Shown piece after piece: positions 53,471 through 63,865 of a stretch of DNA of 64,000 bases. The position numbers and the translations under genes were made by a program. Under the pieces are notes generated by a model. That model was given only the letters and a program-made list of their open reading frames with translations, searched no databases and was not told the DNA's origin. The number at the start of each line of letters is the position of its first letter. Positions within the stretch are counted from its first letter, which is position 1. Source of the DNA: Tenrec ecaudatus. Taxonomy: Eukaryota > Chordata > Mammalia > Afrosoricida > Tenrecidae. The DNA lies in the NCBI RefSeq assembly GCF_050624435.1, contig NC_134546.1, positions 12,609,001 through 12,673,000 on the forward strand. Reading direction: 5' to 3'.

Positions 53471-54440
53471 AGCCAGGCATTCTTGTTAGCATGTTGCCAG
53501 TGCAGAGATGAGGTGCTTTCCAAGAGTTATAGTCCCAGCAGGGACACAGTTGGTAAGTGACTGGACATAAGTAGACACCCCAACATCAGACTCGATCGCT
53601 AAGGTTCTTTCTACTCCACCCACAGCTGGTTACAGAGTCACTTGATGATTCATTTGTGTATTTGTTTATTTATTATTCAATAATTCACGCCGCTTGCTAG
53701 TCATCCAACTGTATGATCCCTTTGGGACTGTCCTCATCTTTTCTATTGGTGAAAGAATACAGGTCCAGTGTCCCAGGGCCTCTTCTTATAATGTGCTGAG
53801 ACCCACACCTCATTTCCCTTGGGGTCCTATAGAGGTGTAGCACGGCCCATAAAAAACACCATCTCTGTTCATATCTCATGATTTTTACAAATTAATGATC
53901 TAAGTAAAATGGACCATTGCCTTTCAAAGTGTGCAATAAAAAATGATAATAAATGCCAGACTGAGGATCGTCATGGAAAAACAACTGTTTGGGGCATTTT
54001 GCTATGGTACAATTCCCCAGCCTGAGTGCTATAAATGGATCTGGCTGGTTGTTGTGTTTTTTTCTCTTGGGGGGCTGGGGGGGGGCGCATGCTCAATGCC
54101 TCGAGTCTTCACACCTGACCGGGTACAGAATAAGAACCGCTGGGGAAGTCAGGACAGGCTTAAATCTGAGCCCTGCCAATAGGCGCATCAGTGAGACAGG
54201 GACGGAAGAATTCCTGGAAGAGGGATTTGGGGCTCCCTGCCATCTCTTCGAGGCCTCCTTCCTTTCTCCCTCCTCTTCCTCCTTTCCACAGCTCCATGGT
54301 AGAAACCTGAAAGAGCTGGGATTTTTGCCAAGGAGGGTTTAGGAAAACAAAAGTTAACTGCCGTAGCTTTGAGAAATAAATTGCTCTGTGAGGCAAAGGG
54401 AAAAAAATCAAAGATCTTGAGAGAAAAATGAAGCCACAGT
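53471..54440. other. Unique DNA with a weak MIR scrap
   Basis: 'ggacacagttggtaagtgac' at 53,540-53,560 resembles a MIR core. A G run lies at 54,069-54,085. Frames of 79-117 codons around 53,940-54,340 overlap in three frames and show no domain. Confidence 0.4.
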
Positions 54441-55262
54441 TTCAATTATAACTGTTACCAGGTTTAGATCCAACGTTGGGCCAAAGTGTCATCCAGACAG
54501 ATGTTCTTGCAATTTGGTTTCCATAATAAATGTTGTACTTATAAAAATATTTTAATGACATCTGGGCACTTTACTAGGCCTCAAATTCTGGAATATTTTC
54601 CAGGTCAGGCAAGGACCATTTGCACCATCTCACCCAGTGACCTCTTTCATTCTGCAGGGGCTTCTGGAGAACATTAAACTTGCAGATGCAATTATTGTAT
54701 AATAAAGTATTGATTTCCTAAGAAACCCTATAGCATTGTCTTCTTCATAATTAGCATTTACAAGGAACACATCCAAGAAGTTATAGAGGATTAACCACCT
54801 ATTGCCACTTGAATGAGACACTTAGGGCCTTAGTTACAAAACAAACAACTTTAGAAATTCCCTAAGCGTTCACAGAACTGCGGATCAGATGCACATCACA
54901 GAGAAAAGATCTCACAGTATCTCAGTTCAGATTTTAAAATAGTTTTGTTACATGATATGCACCGCTTGGAAAATGCCATTTAAAAGCAAATGGAATTATT
55001 CTCCTCGCAGCTGATAAAGGCTTTAGCTTTGCTTGGCTATGTGATAATCCACTAACTCATCTGCTATAGACAGTGTTTATCTGTTAATGCATCAGAAATA
55101 AGCACAGTGCACCGTTCTAAAAAAGGGAACTCTTCTTAAAGTCAATGACATCTTCAAGCACAACTTAAAGGCAATTTCAGTTATGTAAACACCGTGGAGA
55201 TTATTTAATGCTTCAAGTGAATAAAGGAACAAGAAAGCTGTAAATAAGTCATCTAAACAAGA
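54441..55262. promoter_or_regulatory. Candidate conserved noncoding block
   Basis: Over 800 repeat-free, AT-rich bases: 'gcagatgcaattattgtata', 'cttcataattagcatttaca', 'gacagtgtttatctgttaat' plus 'gcatcag', 'gcagctgataaaggctttag' (GATA-like), and 'cagttatgtaaacaccgtgg' (FOX-like GTAAACA). Enhancer-like texture only. Confidence 0.35.
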
Positions 55263-55809
55263 TGTTTCCCCCACGTGTTTCTGTTTGCTCCCCCTAGAAA
55301 TTAGGGAGTGTGTTCCTGCTCCTCATGTGCTCTGTTGAAATGATCTCCTGGTGTGTTCAAGTTCACCCTCGGAGAACTTCAGACACCCGGGCCACCAGAT
55401 CTAGACAGAGGATTAAGATCAGTCGAGTCCCATCCAGGCTGGATCCTATTTCCAATTACACACCTCTGTGGCTAAAGAGTGACTTGCCTAGCAGTACTTC
55501 ACTGTGTTAACTCCGTTTCCCAGGCAACAATCCGACATTGGTCTAAGATTCAGGGAAACGTGGTCTGACTTGTTTTTGTTTTTTCCCTCGTTCTCTCCAG
55601 GGAGAGCAGGCGACATTTGACCAACTAAAACATGTTGTAGATCACGTCCTGTTCCCTGATGAGACGTGGAGACGGGGTGGAAAGAAGACACAGTTCCTGT
55701 CCTCGAGTCACGGACAACGCCGACATGTCAATACGTGGATACGCATGGCCAGTCTAACACCGATAGAACTTTGACTCATGTTCTTCTTTTGCCTAGAAGT
55801 CTCTTCCTT
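55263..55809. other. Unique spacer
   Basis: No recognised repeat or gene. Confidence 0.4.
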
Positions 55810-55990
55810 AATTTTTTTCCAGCCAATTAACCCCAGTCATCCTCCAATATGTAGTTCAAATCCTTTTACCTGCAGGAAGCTTTCCCCAAACCCGACGTCA
55901 ATAGCTTCCGTATTTTTCATATTATTTTAAAATTCTCTCTGCGTGAGTCTGGCTCAATTATTAGGAGCTGACTTCCCTTGAACAAGTCTA
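55810..55990 (+). mobile_element. L2 LINE 3' fragment
   Basis: 'cagtcatcctccaatatgta' plus 'gttcaaatccttttacctgc' plus 'aggaagctttcccc' matches the L2 phrase 'gtcctccttcaagtcccagctcaaatgccacctcctccaggaagccttccc'. Downstream boundary uncertain. Confidence 0.6.
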
Positions 55991-56192
55991 GGTTGCATAC
56001 CTCTGCATAACCCAGGACCTGACTCCTATATTTCAATAGATAGACATCTGGTAAGGAGCCATGCCTTCTTCTAGGTGTACATCTGGCGTACAGTTTTCCT
56101 AATAAGGTGCATATGACTGCCTTAAATTATAGCTGTTTGCTTATGTGTCATTTCTTTTAATAAACTGAAAAGTAAAAAGTGTTTTGCGGAAA

Positions 56193-56235
56193 ATGTGTGT
56201 GTGCACATGCACATGTGCATATGCGTGTGTGTGTG
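56193..56235. repeat. 43-bp strictly alternating purine-pyrimidine tract
   Basis: ATGTGTGTGTGCACATGCAC at the left, continuing ATGTGCATATGCGTGTGTG and on to 56,235, with no break in purine/pyrimidine alternation. It contains the palindrome TGCACATGTGCA. Such tracts are prone to Z-DNA formation. Confidence 0.9.
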
Positions 56236-56344
56236 AATCTTGGCTTTATCACTTATTAGCCAAGAGATTTGGCTATTCTTTAGGAATAATGATATTTACT
56301 TCATATGCATATTTATCTAGCACATAACTTTGATATCATACTTA

Positions 56345-57178
56345 TTCAAGCTATATGCTGAGCCAATAACTTGAGAAGTTGTAATACATGAAGAAGAAGT
56401 TAGCATCACGATTGAAGGAAAACTCATTACCAACCAGCATGCTACAGATGACACAACTATACGTCCTGAAGTGAAGAAGACTTGGAGCACTTAGCAATGA
56501 AGATCAAAGTCCACAGCCCTTGAATTACACCTCAACCTAAAGAAAACAAAGATCCTCATAACTGGACAAATATATAGCACCATGATAAATGGGGGGAAAC
56601 AAGATTGAAATTGTCAAGGACTCCACTTTCATCTGCTCCACCATCAATGCCCATTGAAGCAGCAGTCAAGAAATAAAATGACAAATTGCTGGGAAGATCT
56701 GCTGCACAAGATCTCTTTAAAGAATCATAGAGCGAAGGTTTCACTTGAAGGCTGAGATGTTTCTGACCCAGGTCCTGGTCTCTTCAATCACCGCCCATTG
56801 GAAAGCTGGGCGATGAGTAAAGGAACAAAGACTAAGGACTGCTTCATCACAATGACGTCCGTCAAGAAATTGAATATCCCACAAACTTCAGGAAGAACTA
56901 ATGCATCTATCTTGGAAGAAGTGCAGTCAGAGCGCTCCCAGACATGTGCAGAACGTTGGACATGTTATCAGGAGGGATGCATCCATGGAGAAGGACATCA
57001 TCCTTGGTCACGGTCATAGAAGGAAAGAGGAAGACCTTCGACAAAATGGACTGACCCAGTGATGTAACAATGGACACGACATAGGGTTGATTGTGAAGAT
57101 GGCTCAGGGCCCAACCGTGTTTGACTCTCTTGTGCAATAAAGCCGATAGGAGTCTGAATGGTCTCAATGCCACCTAAC
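56345..57178 (+). pseudogene. RTE/BovB-like LINE relic, C-terminal third and 3' end, sense
   Basis: 'catgaagaagaagttagcat', 'gatgacacaactatacgtcc' plus 'tgaagtgaagaagacttgga', 'cctaaagaaaacaaagatcc', 'gaaattgtcaaggactccac', 'gcatctatcttggaagaagt' plus 'gcagtcagagcgctccc', 'tggacatgttatcaggaggg', and terminus 'ggtctcaatgccacctaaca' plus 'aca'. It covers the region after the RT catalytic core to the 3' end, with several frameshifts. Collinear with 10,430-11,206. Confidence 0.8.
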
Positions 57179-57983
57179 AACAGCCTGAAGTCAGAGCACG
57201 GATCTCCATTCTTTCTACCTACCTCTTAATAAAGAGAGGAGAGGGCTCTGGGTGGAGGACTCGCTCACTAAAAGGTTTATTAGCAGGAAAATAAAGATGT
57301 TCTCAGCCTGGGGCAAGAGGCATGCACAGGAGAGTAGTGAGAAATGTGGAGTGAATCCATCGTAGGGACCAAAGAGCGAAGAGCCCAGAAAACAGTAACC
57401 GCAGTGCACAGTCTGAAAACACTTATCATTTCATTTGTGGCCTACTCCTGAAAAGCTCCTTGATCCATAGTTGAAACAACAACTCTCTGCTGTGAATACT
57501 ACAGTGCCATCTACATTTAGCACCTCTGCTAACCTACATGGTCCAACCATACAGGTGAGAAGGAAATTTCCAATGTCAGTTAGAATCTCAGACAGAAATA
57601 GATGCCAGAGTCCAAAAGGTTTACTTGATAGAATTTATTAAGGGGCTATTTACAGAGGAGTAAATAAAAATGAGGCACCCAAGACTTAGCAACAGAGAAA
57701 GCCACTATCCTACGTGGACCTAAAGGAACAAAGGGAAGAAACAATGTTCTTGGAGCCCAAAGAGAGATGGAGTTATGATGAAGGGGCTGCCTAGGACCAT
57801 TGACAGAACACTAGAGGGGTAGGGATGGAGCCTGGATCAAGTAGTGGAAAGAGGGAAACATGGGATAGATTTTAAAATAGGTGTCTCTCTTCCTCCACCT
57901 TCTCCAGTCTACCAGTACTTCAAATTGACTGACCTAACTGTAACCCAGAAAATAAGGGGTTACACTTGATGCACTGTGCAAGG
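57179..57983. other. Unassigned, possibly an antisense LTR-like region
   Basis: Contains antisense polyadenylation-like words ('gaatttattaaggggctatt' at 57,630-57,650 and 'ggtttattagcagg' at 57,272-57,286). Its purine-rich middle resembles antisense ERV LTR texture. No family is recognised and no frame is credible. Confidence 0.3.
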
Positions 57984-58106
57984 ATCCTTGATGGCGTTGT
58001 GGATTGATCTGCTAATGGTTAGGTCAGCAGTTTGAACCCACAAACTGCTCCACAGGAGAGAGAGGAGGTCCTCTGTTCTCTTAAAGATGTATTGCCTTAG
58101 ACATCC
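57984..58106 (+). mobile_element. AfroSINE 5' half, cut by an L1
   Basis: 'ggatccttgatggcgttgtg', 'gctaatggttaggtcagcag' plus 'tttgaacccacaaactgctc', 'cacaggagagagaggaggtc' and 'cttagacatcc'. It stops abruptly at the L1 poly-A complement. The SINE tail is not found on the far side of the L1. Confidence 0.85.
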
Positions 58107-58699
58107 TTTTTTAAAAAAAAAACATTTTATTAGGGGCTCATACAACTCTTATCACAATCCACACACACATATATACATCAATTGTATAAAGCACATCCGT
58201 ACATTCTTTGCCCTAATCACTCTCAAAGCATTTGTTCTCTACTTAAGCCCTCCGCATCAGGTCCTTTTTTTTTTCCCCTCCCCAATCCCCCCTCCCTCAT
58301 GTGCCCTCGGTAATTTATACATTGTTATTTTGTCATATCTTGCCCTATCCGGAGTCTCCCTTCCTCCCCTTCTCTGCTGTCCATCTCCCTGGGAGGAGGT
58401 CACATGTGGATCCTTGTAATCAGTTCCCCCTTTCCAACCCACTCACCCTCCACTCTCCCAGCATCGCCCCTCACACCCCTGGTCATAAAGGTATTGTACA
58501 CCCTGGGTTCCCTGTGCCTCCAGCTCCCATATGCACCAGTGTACAACCTCTGCCCTATCCAGTCCTGCAAGGTAGAATTCGGATCATGGTAGTTGGGGGA
58601 GGAAGCATCCAGGATCTGGGGGAAAGCTGTGTTCTTCATCGGTACTACATCGCACCCTGACTGACCCAACTCCTCTCCTAACTGACCCATCTCCTCTCC
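58107..58699 (-). mobile_element. Young L1 3' UTR, antisense, about 590 bp
   Basis: A/T tail then 'aaacattttattaggggctc', 'atacaactcttatcacaatc', 'catttgttctctacttaagc', 'cacatgtggatccttgtaat' and 'gctccc...gtgtacaacctctgcc'. It ends in a 21-bp imperfect tandem duplication (58,660-58,699, unit 'actgacccaactcctctcct'). Overlapping frames of 101-119 codons are UTR shadows. Confidence 0.85.
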
Positions 58700-59814
58700 G
58701 TGCACAACTGTGTATTTTTGACACTGTAGTTACACATATTTGATTATGTATTCAATCCGGGATGAATGAGTTATTGCCATAAACACACAAATACACCTTG
58801 AATTCCAGATTTGGGAACGGGGAAGGACGTGGTGCTTCACCATTCAGGTCCTTCGTTTGCTCGGTTAACATTATCCTAACGCATCATAGACCACCCGGGG
58901 TGGCTCAGAGAAACAGTAGTTTGCCTTCTCAAGACCTATAGCTTCTTGGAAGTAGAAAGGAGACTAGAACACTATTCTTTCTCTCACAATAATGTCTTGG
59001 TTTGTAGAGAAAAGTATTATCCCTGGATGTGCTGAGAAATGCCCATCACCTGACCTGGTGTCACAAGAACCTGTGTTACCCCCTTCACAAGTGGGACTAT
59101 ACACAAGCCATGCTTGCTAGACGTGGCTTTGGTCTGTAACTCTTCACATTTTAAGGGGAAAATCTGAAAATCTGAACGGAGTAGTGGCCTCATTTTCAAA
59201 GCTAACCCTAAGGCCTGTAGGGAAAACTTTTCCAGAGGAGACACATTTGCACACCTCACTCTTTGGACCACAGGGTAGTGGCTTTTGACTCACCTGGTAG
59301 ACCAGCTGCCTATGAGATGTTCCAGGCCTTGTTCCCTTCTCAGCTGAGAGAAGGCAATTGATGACCTGTGGGCTAAAGTGAGGACCTGGGTTAAATGGCA
59401 TCATGCTTGCTACAAACTGAACAAGAAGGTCTGGGCCCCACAGCCACAAGCAAGTATGTATCTCAGTGCCCCTCACACAAGAGCAGAATACTGTTCCGTG
59501 ACCGTGTGGTTATACTTAGTTACATAGCAGTGTAATTAATGCCACTTAATGTCAAGTGAAAACAGAATTTCTGCAGCTGCCAATTTCCTCTGGCTCAGCC
59601 AGGACTCTATGTTGACTTCATTGATGAGCATTGTTTTCTTTTTCATCACACTGATTACAGAGAGAAAATCAGTCCAAGAGAGAGAAACGGGCAGCACAGA
59701 AACTACACAATTCAGATGGCAGGCATTGATTTTCATCCAGCATTACGTGAATTGCTCCATAAAGCTGAAGCCCTCTGAATCAACTAAGATAAAAAGAATC
59801 ACAACCGAATAGTA
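58700..59814. other. Unique DNA
   Basis: No recognised repeat over about 1.1 kb. Several 60-110 codon frames occur, none with a recognisable domain. Confidence 0.4.
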
Positions 59815-61721
59815 TATAAAACAATTCACTCCTACAAATTTGAAAACCCAGAAGAGATGGACAAATGTCAAGAAACACATTGTCTACATAAACTAACACA
59901 AATAGAGGTTTAAATTTTTACCAAACTCATAAATCATAACCAAAGAAAGTGAAGAAATCATAAAAGATTTTCAAAAATGGATCCCCTCCTCATAAAAAAA
60001 AAGCCCCAGCCCAGATGGAATCACTGGAGAATTTTCCCAAACTTTAGAGAAAAATTGACATCAATTCTCATAAACTGTTCCAGTACATGGAAAAGGAAAG
60101 AACATCTTTAATGCATTTTATGAAGCCAGCATATCACAAAAAGAGAAAATAATAGTTCAATATATATCATTAGTATGGATGCAAATATTTCCAACAAAAT
60201 TTGAGATAGTAAAATTGAACAGTATATATTTTAAAAGTACAAGTGTGCTTTAAAAAGCACGTGGGGAAAAAAGGAATTAAAAAACAATGAATTCTCTGAA
60301 CCTCCTTCATACAACATGACCAAGAAGGAGTCATACCAGAGATAGCAGGATGGTCCAACATTAGAAAATAAATGTAATTCGACACAAATAGAACAAATGG
60401 ATCACATTGAGGGCATTGGCAAAAACCAAACACTTTCTTAAAACAAACATTCAGCAAAAAGAGTGGAAATCCCTCAGTGTAATTCAAGGTACATATGCAA
60501 ACCCAATAGCCAACATTATTCTCAAGAGAAAGATTGAGAGCATTTTCCTTGGGAGCAAGCATCAGACAAGGATGCCCTTTCTTCCATGAGTATTCAGTAT
60601 TGTATTGGAAGTCCTAGCTTAGAGTAAGAAAGAAAAGTGTGGGAGGAAGTGGGGGACGGGGGTGATTTTACATTTATTCCTAGATGACTTAATGTTATAC
60701 ATAGAAAATCCAAGAATTGCCACAAGAAAGTTACTAGCACTAAAGGAAGGATTCCAGACAGTTGAGAGGTCCGTGAACAACATACCAAAGTCAATTGGGT
60801 TCCTCCATACTATCAGAGAAGACCTTGAAAAGGAATTCAAGAAAGCAGTATCATTTACAATAGCTAACCCCTTCCCCTCCCCAAAAGGAAAAAATACCTA
60901 GGAATAAAGCCAACTAAGGGTATGAAATTCTTACATAAAGAAAACTATAAAACACCAGAGCAAAAAAAATTTTCATGGATTGGAAGATGCTACCCCAATT
61001 AATCTATAAGTACAATACAAATATGATCCAAATTCTAGCAACATTCTTCAATGAAATGGAGATACTAATGTAGTTTTATAAGCATAACTAAATGCATTTT
61101 AAAGAGCAAGAACAAAATAGGAGGCCTCTTCCTTCCAAATCTTAGCTTCCCATGTTGTTCTTGTTCAACACTGACTCAGAGTGGCCCTGTGTGCAAAACA
61201 GAACCTCTAAGTAGCATGCTAATCAAAGAAGCCTGGGACTGATTCAATGACAGACACACAGACCAATGGACTGGAACTGAGGAGCCAAACATAAACCATC
61301 CATCTGTGAACAGCTAATAATAGACCAAGAGTTAGAGTCCATTCAGTAGGGGACCATCTCTTGAACAAGTGATGCTGCTGAAACTTGGTATCTAGCTGAA
61401 CAAAAAGGAAACAGGATTAAGAACTCACACCATGCACAAAAACACTAGCCCAAGATGGACCAAAGACCTAGATGTGGGCTAAAGCTGTAGTTTCAGAAAA
61501 AGCGTAGGCTCAAAAGACGGGGATATAATTGTTGGCCTAAATCACCTATTATAAAAGAGCTACACCGCTTGAATGGCAGAAGACAGATTTGATAACTGGG
61601 GCTTCCTGAAAATTAAACAGCTGTGCTCATCAAAAGGCTTTGCCAAAAGAGAGCCTACAAATGGGGGGACATTGGCAGCAATGTAGCTGATAAAGATCTA
61701 ATCCCTAAAATATAGGCATAG
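59815..61721 (+). pseudogene. Old L1 ORF2 relic (RT domain and C-terminal region), sense
   Basis: Peptides of L1 ORF2 survive in shifting frames. 'PEEMDKCQE' is near 59,850. 'ccagatggaatcactggaga' plus 'attttcccaaacttt' gives PDGITGEFSQTL (RT motif 1 region). 'FLDDLMLYIENP' near 60,675-60,712 matches the catalytic FADDMILYIENP, with Ala to Leu but both Asp retained. 'TIREDLEKEFKKAV' follows. It then runs to 'gcagcaatgtagctgataaa' near 61,690. Numerous stops. It resumes at 62,895 after an inserted DNA transposon. A short RTE-type antisense tail (about 61,148-61,215) lies inside it. Confidence 0.8.
61148..61215 (-). mobile_element. RTE/AfroSINE-type tail fragment, antisense
   Basis: 'gttgttcttgttcaacactg', 'actcagagtggccctgtgtg' and 'caaaacagaacctc' match the antisense terminus shared by RTE and AfroSINE. 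Only about 70 bp. Confidence 0.5.
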
Positions 61722-62440
61722 GAGGGCAAGTCCAAACGCACTGCCACAAATGAATAGAAATCTATATTCAATACAAATAGCAAAGTATGAAGAGATTGCT
61801 CCTTGACCTGTCTTTTATCTAGGTCTAGGCCCTTCTGAAGACGGTGCTTCCACCTGGCTCACCTTTATTCAAATAATTCTGCACTCTGCTCCTCGCCAAA
61901 ATGGCAGTTTGGGCATCCTTGGGGGACACAAGTACTGTTTATTTTTCAAAGTTTTCTGTCTTTGGAGAATATAAGGAAACCTTCAGGGACAAGACCAGGG
62001 TTGTAAGGGTGGGTGGGGTCAAATGTCCTAGTGAAATTCTCCCAAAATATCTCGAAGTATGAGTCACTTTTGAAGAGTAAGCAGGTATATTTTCATGATG
62101 GTAAAAACAAACCAACCAGCCAACCAAACAAACAAATAAATGGAAATTCCTCAGGACAATTTTTTTGTCTTTTTATTACCAATTCAGTTTGAATTTTCTT
62201 TAAATTCCTTCCTAATAAGCCCCCATGAACAACTTGCATCCTTCAAGAAAACCTATCAAAATTCCCCTTTTGGAATTCCAAAGAACAATCACCAAAGTCT
62301 TTTGAGATGAACTGATTTGGAATTTAACTGGCTCAGCAGATCCCCTCAGAACCCATCTTTGTGACTCAGTATTTTGAAGGCCCTCTGAGGAGACTAAGAC
62401 TGTGACAGAGAGAGCTTGCCTGCAGCCATCCACTGATCAC
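61722..62440 (-). pseudogene. Tc1/mariner-type transposase relic
   Basis: On the minus strand, 62,433-62,212 reads '...GLQNTESQRWVLRG', then 'KFQISSSQKTLVIVLWNSKR' and 'GILIGFLEG'. These correspond to the mariner segments DPE(T/S)K.QS.QW, KF....S..K.M...FWD.KG and G.ILIDFL. Further on (about 62,025-61,955, another frame) 'HPYNPGLVPEGFLIFSKDRK' matches the HPPYSPDLAP.DFFLFP.LK motif around the third catalytic aspartate, which here is not Asp. The N-terminal half and terminal inverted repeats are not identified. It interrupts an L1. Confidence 0.65.
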
Positions 62441-62894
62441 AGATCCAGGTTGAAACAACTTTTGTTGCTTTGTTTGGCGTAAACCTGTGCGTGTATGAAC
62501 TAGAACCCCAATAACCATCGCTTTTGACTTAGCCCCGGACCTCAGCGATATGGCAATAAAATTTTCCATAAAGAAATGATCATCGTGAAATGAGTCGAGA
62601 CTTTATTTTTGGGGAGGGGGTTTCCAGTGCTTATAACATTATGTTTACACTCCACTACTGTTGACAAATGTTCAATAGCATTATGAAAAGTTGTACGTAG
62701 TGTGAAAATTATCAAAATGGGACACAGACTCACAAAATAAGCACATGCTGTTGGGAAAATGGTGCCGATTAATTGATGGGACGCAAGGCCACCACAAACC
62801 GTCGATTTGTAAGAACATATAGAAAGTATCTGCAGAGCGCACGAAACTGTAAGGAACTAAAAAGGAGACCGTAAGCAAGTTTATGACTGTAGGT
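62441..62894. mobile_element. Unassigned insert between mariner relic and L1
   Basis: Not L1. Minus-strand phrases 'cttacaaatcgacggtttgt' plus 'ggtggccttgcgtccc' and 'ggcaccattttcccaacagc' plus 'atgtgctta' are ones I associate with an ancient mammalian interspersed repeat whose name I cannot recall. It may be the rest of the same DNA transposon or a separate insertion. Confidence 0.4.
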
Positions 62895-63420
62895 GAAACC
62901 TTCAACAACGGGATCAAAAAGACCAGCAATCCAAGTAAAAATGGGCAAATGACATGAATACTAATTTCCCCAAAGAGGCCATTCAGGTGTCCAAGAAATA
63001 CATGAAAAGATAGACACTTGCAATGATTAACTTTCAGATAATACGCATCAAAACCATAAAGAGATCCCATCTCATACCTGCAAAACTCTCCGTGATCCAA
63101 AAACGTCACAAACAACAAGAGTGATGAGGTTGTAAGGGATATGGGAATTCTTCTAGATTGCTGGCGGGGTTGTAAAGTGGTACACACACTGTGACACTTC
63201 TTCAAAAAACAGACATGAAAGCATCTTATGATCCAACAATCCCACTCCTAGTTCTATGTCCTAGAGGTGTAGGAGCAGTGGCTGGAATAGAACACGTATG
63301 TTCCTTGCAGCGTTATTCCTTATGCCAAAGAGATGGAAACAACCTATGTGCCCCCCAAAAGCTGAATGGATAAACGGATTATGGTACTCATTCACTCATT
63401 GCCGGGATTTCATCAGCCAG
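62895..63420 (+). mobile_element. L1 (end of ORF2 to 3' UTR), sense, continuation
   Basis: 'caatccaagtaaaaatgggc' plus 'aaatgacatgaatac', 'tacgcatcaaaaccataaag' plus 'agatcccatctcatacctg', 'gtgatgaggttgtaagggat', 'tatgatccaacaatcccact' plus 'cctagttc' and 'gatggaaacaacctatgtgc' follow the L1 order and continue the copy broken at 61,721. The 174-codon minus-strand frame at 62,681-63,205 is antisense to this L1 and the preceding insert. Confidence 0.8.
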
Positions 63421-63865
63421 GGCCTAGCTGCCTCTGTAAGCATTTTCTTACCTTGCCTTTCGTGTGCTTGGGTGGGAAACCCATGAGTCAGCACAACTTG
63501 AATGGGACATGGTCAATTGGGTCACAGATCAAGGCATCTTCAGAGGCAGAGCGAGACTTTACTGGGAAAAAACCTAGCTTAATGATCAGACAGAAGACAT
63601 GAGTTTGTATATAAAATGATGGTTAAGGATGAATTTGATCTTTATTCTAAGTCAGCCTGCTAACCACCATGTGTGATTTGTGTTGGGGAAAGACTGGCAC
63701 GTTTTTAATAATCACATGGTAACTTAAGACAGCAGTGACTCAGTGTATTAGGTGAAATTGGGCCAGACCCATGCGTTACTAGGAAACACTCCTGCCAGTC
63801 AAAATTCCGGATCTAGCTCTCGTTCTTTTGAACTTTTTAAAAACAATCCTGGTAAATATATATTT
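63421..63865. other. Unassigned spacer
   Basis: No recognised repeat or gene. Confidence 0.35.

Noticed and set aside
58257..58705. Set of 61-119 codon frames on both strands
   Set aside because: All lie in the noncoding L1 3' UTR at 58,107-58,699.
62681..63205. Longest open frame in the window (174 codons, minus strand)
   Set aside because: It is antisense to an L1 3' region (62,895-63,205) and runs into the unassigned insert. It has no known domain and is a shadow of repeat sequence.
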